Both the position numbers and the translations under genes were made by a program. Positions 12,634 to 12,881 of a DNA stretch of 12,881 nucleotides are shown here, in pieces. The notes below the pieces were generated by a model. The model saw nothing but the letters and a program-made list of their open reading frames with translations. It had not been told where the DNA came from and searched no databases. Position 1 is the first letter of the stretch. Each line of letters begins with the position of its first letter. This DNA is from JBDHTS01 sp044220535 (lineage in GTDB: Bacteria; Pseudomonadota; Alphaproteobacteria; Micavibrionales; Micavibrionaceae), in the NCBI GenBank assembly GCA_044220535.1, contig JBGAQU010000079.1:1-12881 (forward strand). The letters are read 5' to 3'.

Positions 12634-12881
12634 TCAGGCGGCGCGACGTTTGCGGCCGGGGTTGCGGCGGGTGGTGCCGAGGCAGATTTGTTTGGCCAGT
12701 TTGCTGCGCTGGTTGGCGTAGTTCGGGGCGACCATCGGGTAATCGGCGCTGAGGCCCCAGCGTTCGCGGTATTCATCCGGGGTCATGTTGTAGGATGTTT
12801 TCAGGTGGCGCTTGAGCATTTTCAGGCGCTTGCCGTCTTCCAGGCAGACGATGTAATCCGGCGTAACGGATTTTTTAATAG
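12634..12881 (-). CDS. MucR/Ros-family transcriptional regulator, 5' end outside the window
   Basis: The frame is open to the right edge, giving 81 C-terminal residues. They match MucR/Ros zinc-finger regulators: KKSVTPDYIVCLEDGKRLK, KRHLKTSYNMTPDEYRERWG, then ADYPMVAPNYANQRSKLAKQ and a basic tail (TTRRNPGRKRRAA). MucR proteins bind AT-rich DNA and control surface polysaccharide, motility and virulence genes in many alphaproteobacteria. In this copy the finger has Cys, then Asp three residues on, and one His (KRH). Where Ros has its second zinc-binding His, this protein has Tyr (TSYN), so zinc binding may be altered. The stop is the TGA at 12636-12634. It converges on proC across the palindrome. 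Confidence 0.92.
   Translation of the reverse strand, partial: IKKSVTPDYIVCLEDGKRLKMLKRHLKTSYNMTPDEYRERWGLSADYPMVAPNYANQRSKLAKQICLGTTRRNPGRKRRAA

Overview
The window looks like the chromosome of an alphaproteobacterium, judged from family types and gene order only. The evidence is an lgt / MidA-like methyltransferase / pgeF / prs / rplY / pth / ychF series on the minus strand, an ubiK-like / YbjN / proC series on the plus strand, a two-domain L25 (Ctc type), and a MucR/Ros regulator. I cannot place it at genus level.

Layout. The minus-strand housekeeping block reads right to left: hldD (10724-9726), lgt (9722-8892), a MidA/NDUFAF7-type methyltransferase (8902-7826), pgeF (7688-6930), an unknown gene (6873-6310), prs (6233-5301), two unknown plus-strand genes, then rplY (2742-2074), pth (1992-1357) and ychF (1353-253). 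To the right, on the plus strand, are a decayed ubiK-like gene (10916-11184), a YbjN-domain gene (11181-11684) and proC (11692-12489). A partial mucR-like gene on the minus strand runs off the right edge.

The most unusual region is 2700-5300, between rplY and prs, which normally adjoin in related bacteria. It holds two unrelated-looking plus-strand genes (389 and 301 aa). Both lie behind near-identical copies of the rplY 5' end and leader. Between them is a scar in which a 46-bp piece of the prs coding sequence is joined to a dead copy of the first 14 codons of rplY. This is the signature of a tandem duplication of the unit [rplY 5' end - leader - promoter - cargo gene - prs 3' part]. The two cargo genes have since diverged, or one was exchanged.

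Other notable items: a perfect 13-bp hairpin that buries the Shine-Dalgarno sequence of the unknown gene after pgeF; an ubiK homologue that has lost its start codon and reading frame while its neighbours stay intact; three families of intergenic palindromes; and a cluster of TACCCGG motifs at the left edge.

Functions present: ribosome and translation quality (L25, Pth, YchF), PRPP supply (Prs), envelope biogenesis (Lgt, PgeF, HldD), proline synthesis (ProC) and probably respiratory-complex assembly (MidA-like). I saw no tRNA, rRNA, CRISPR array, transposase or phage gene.
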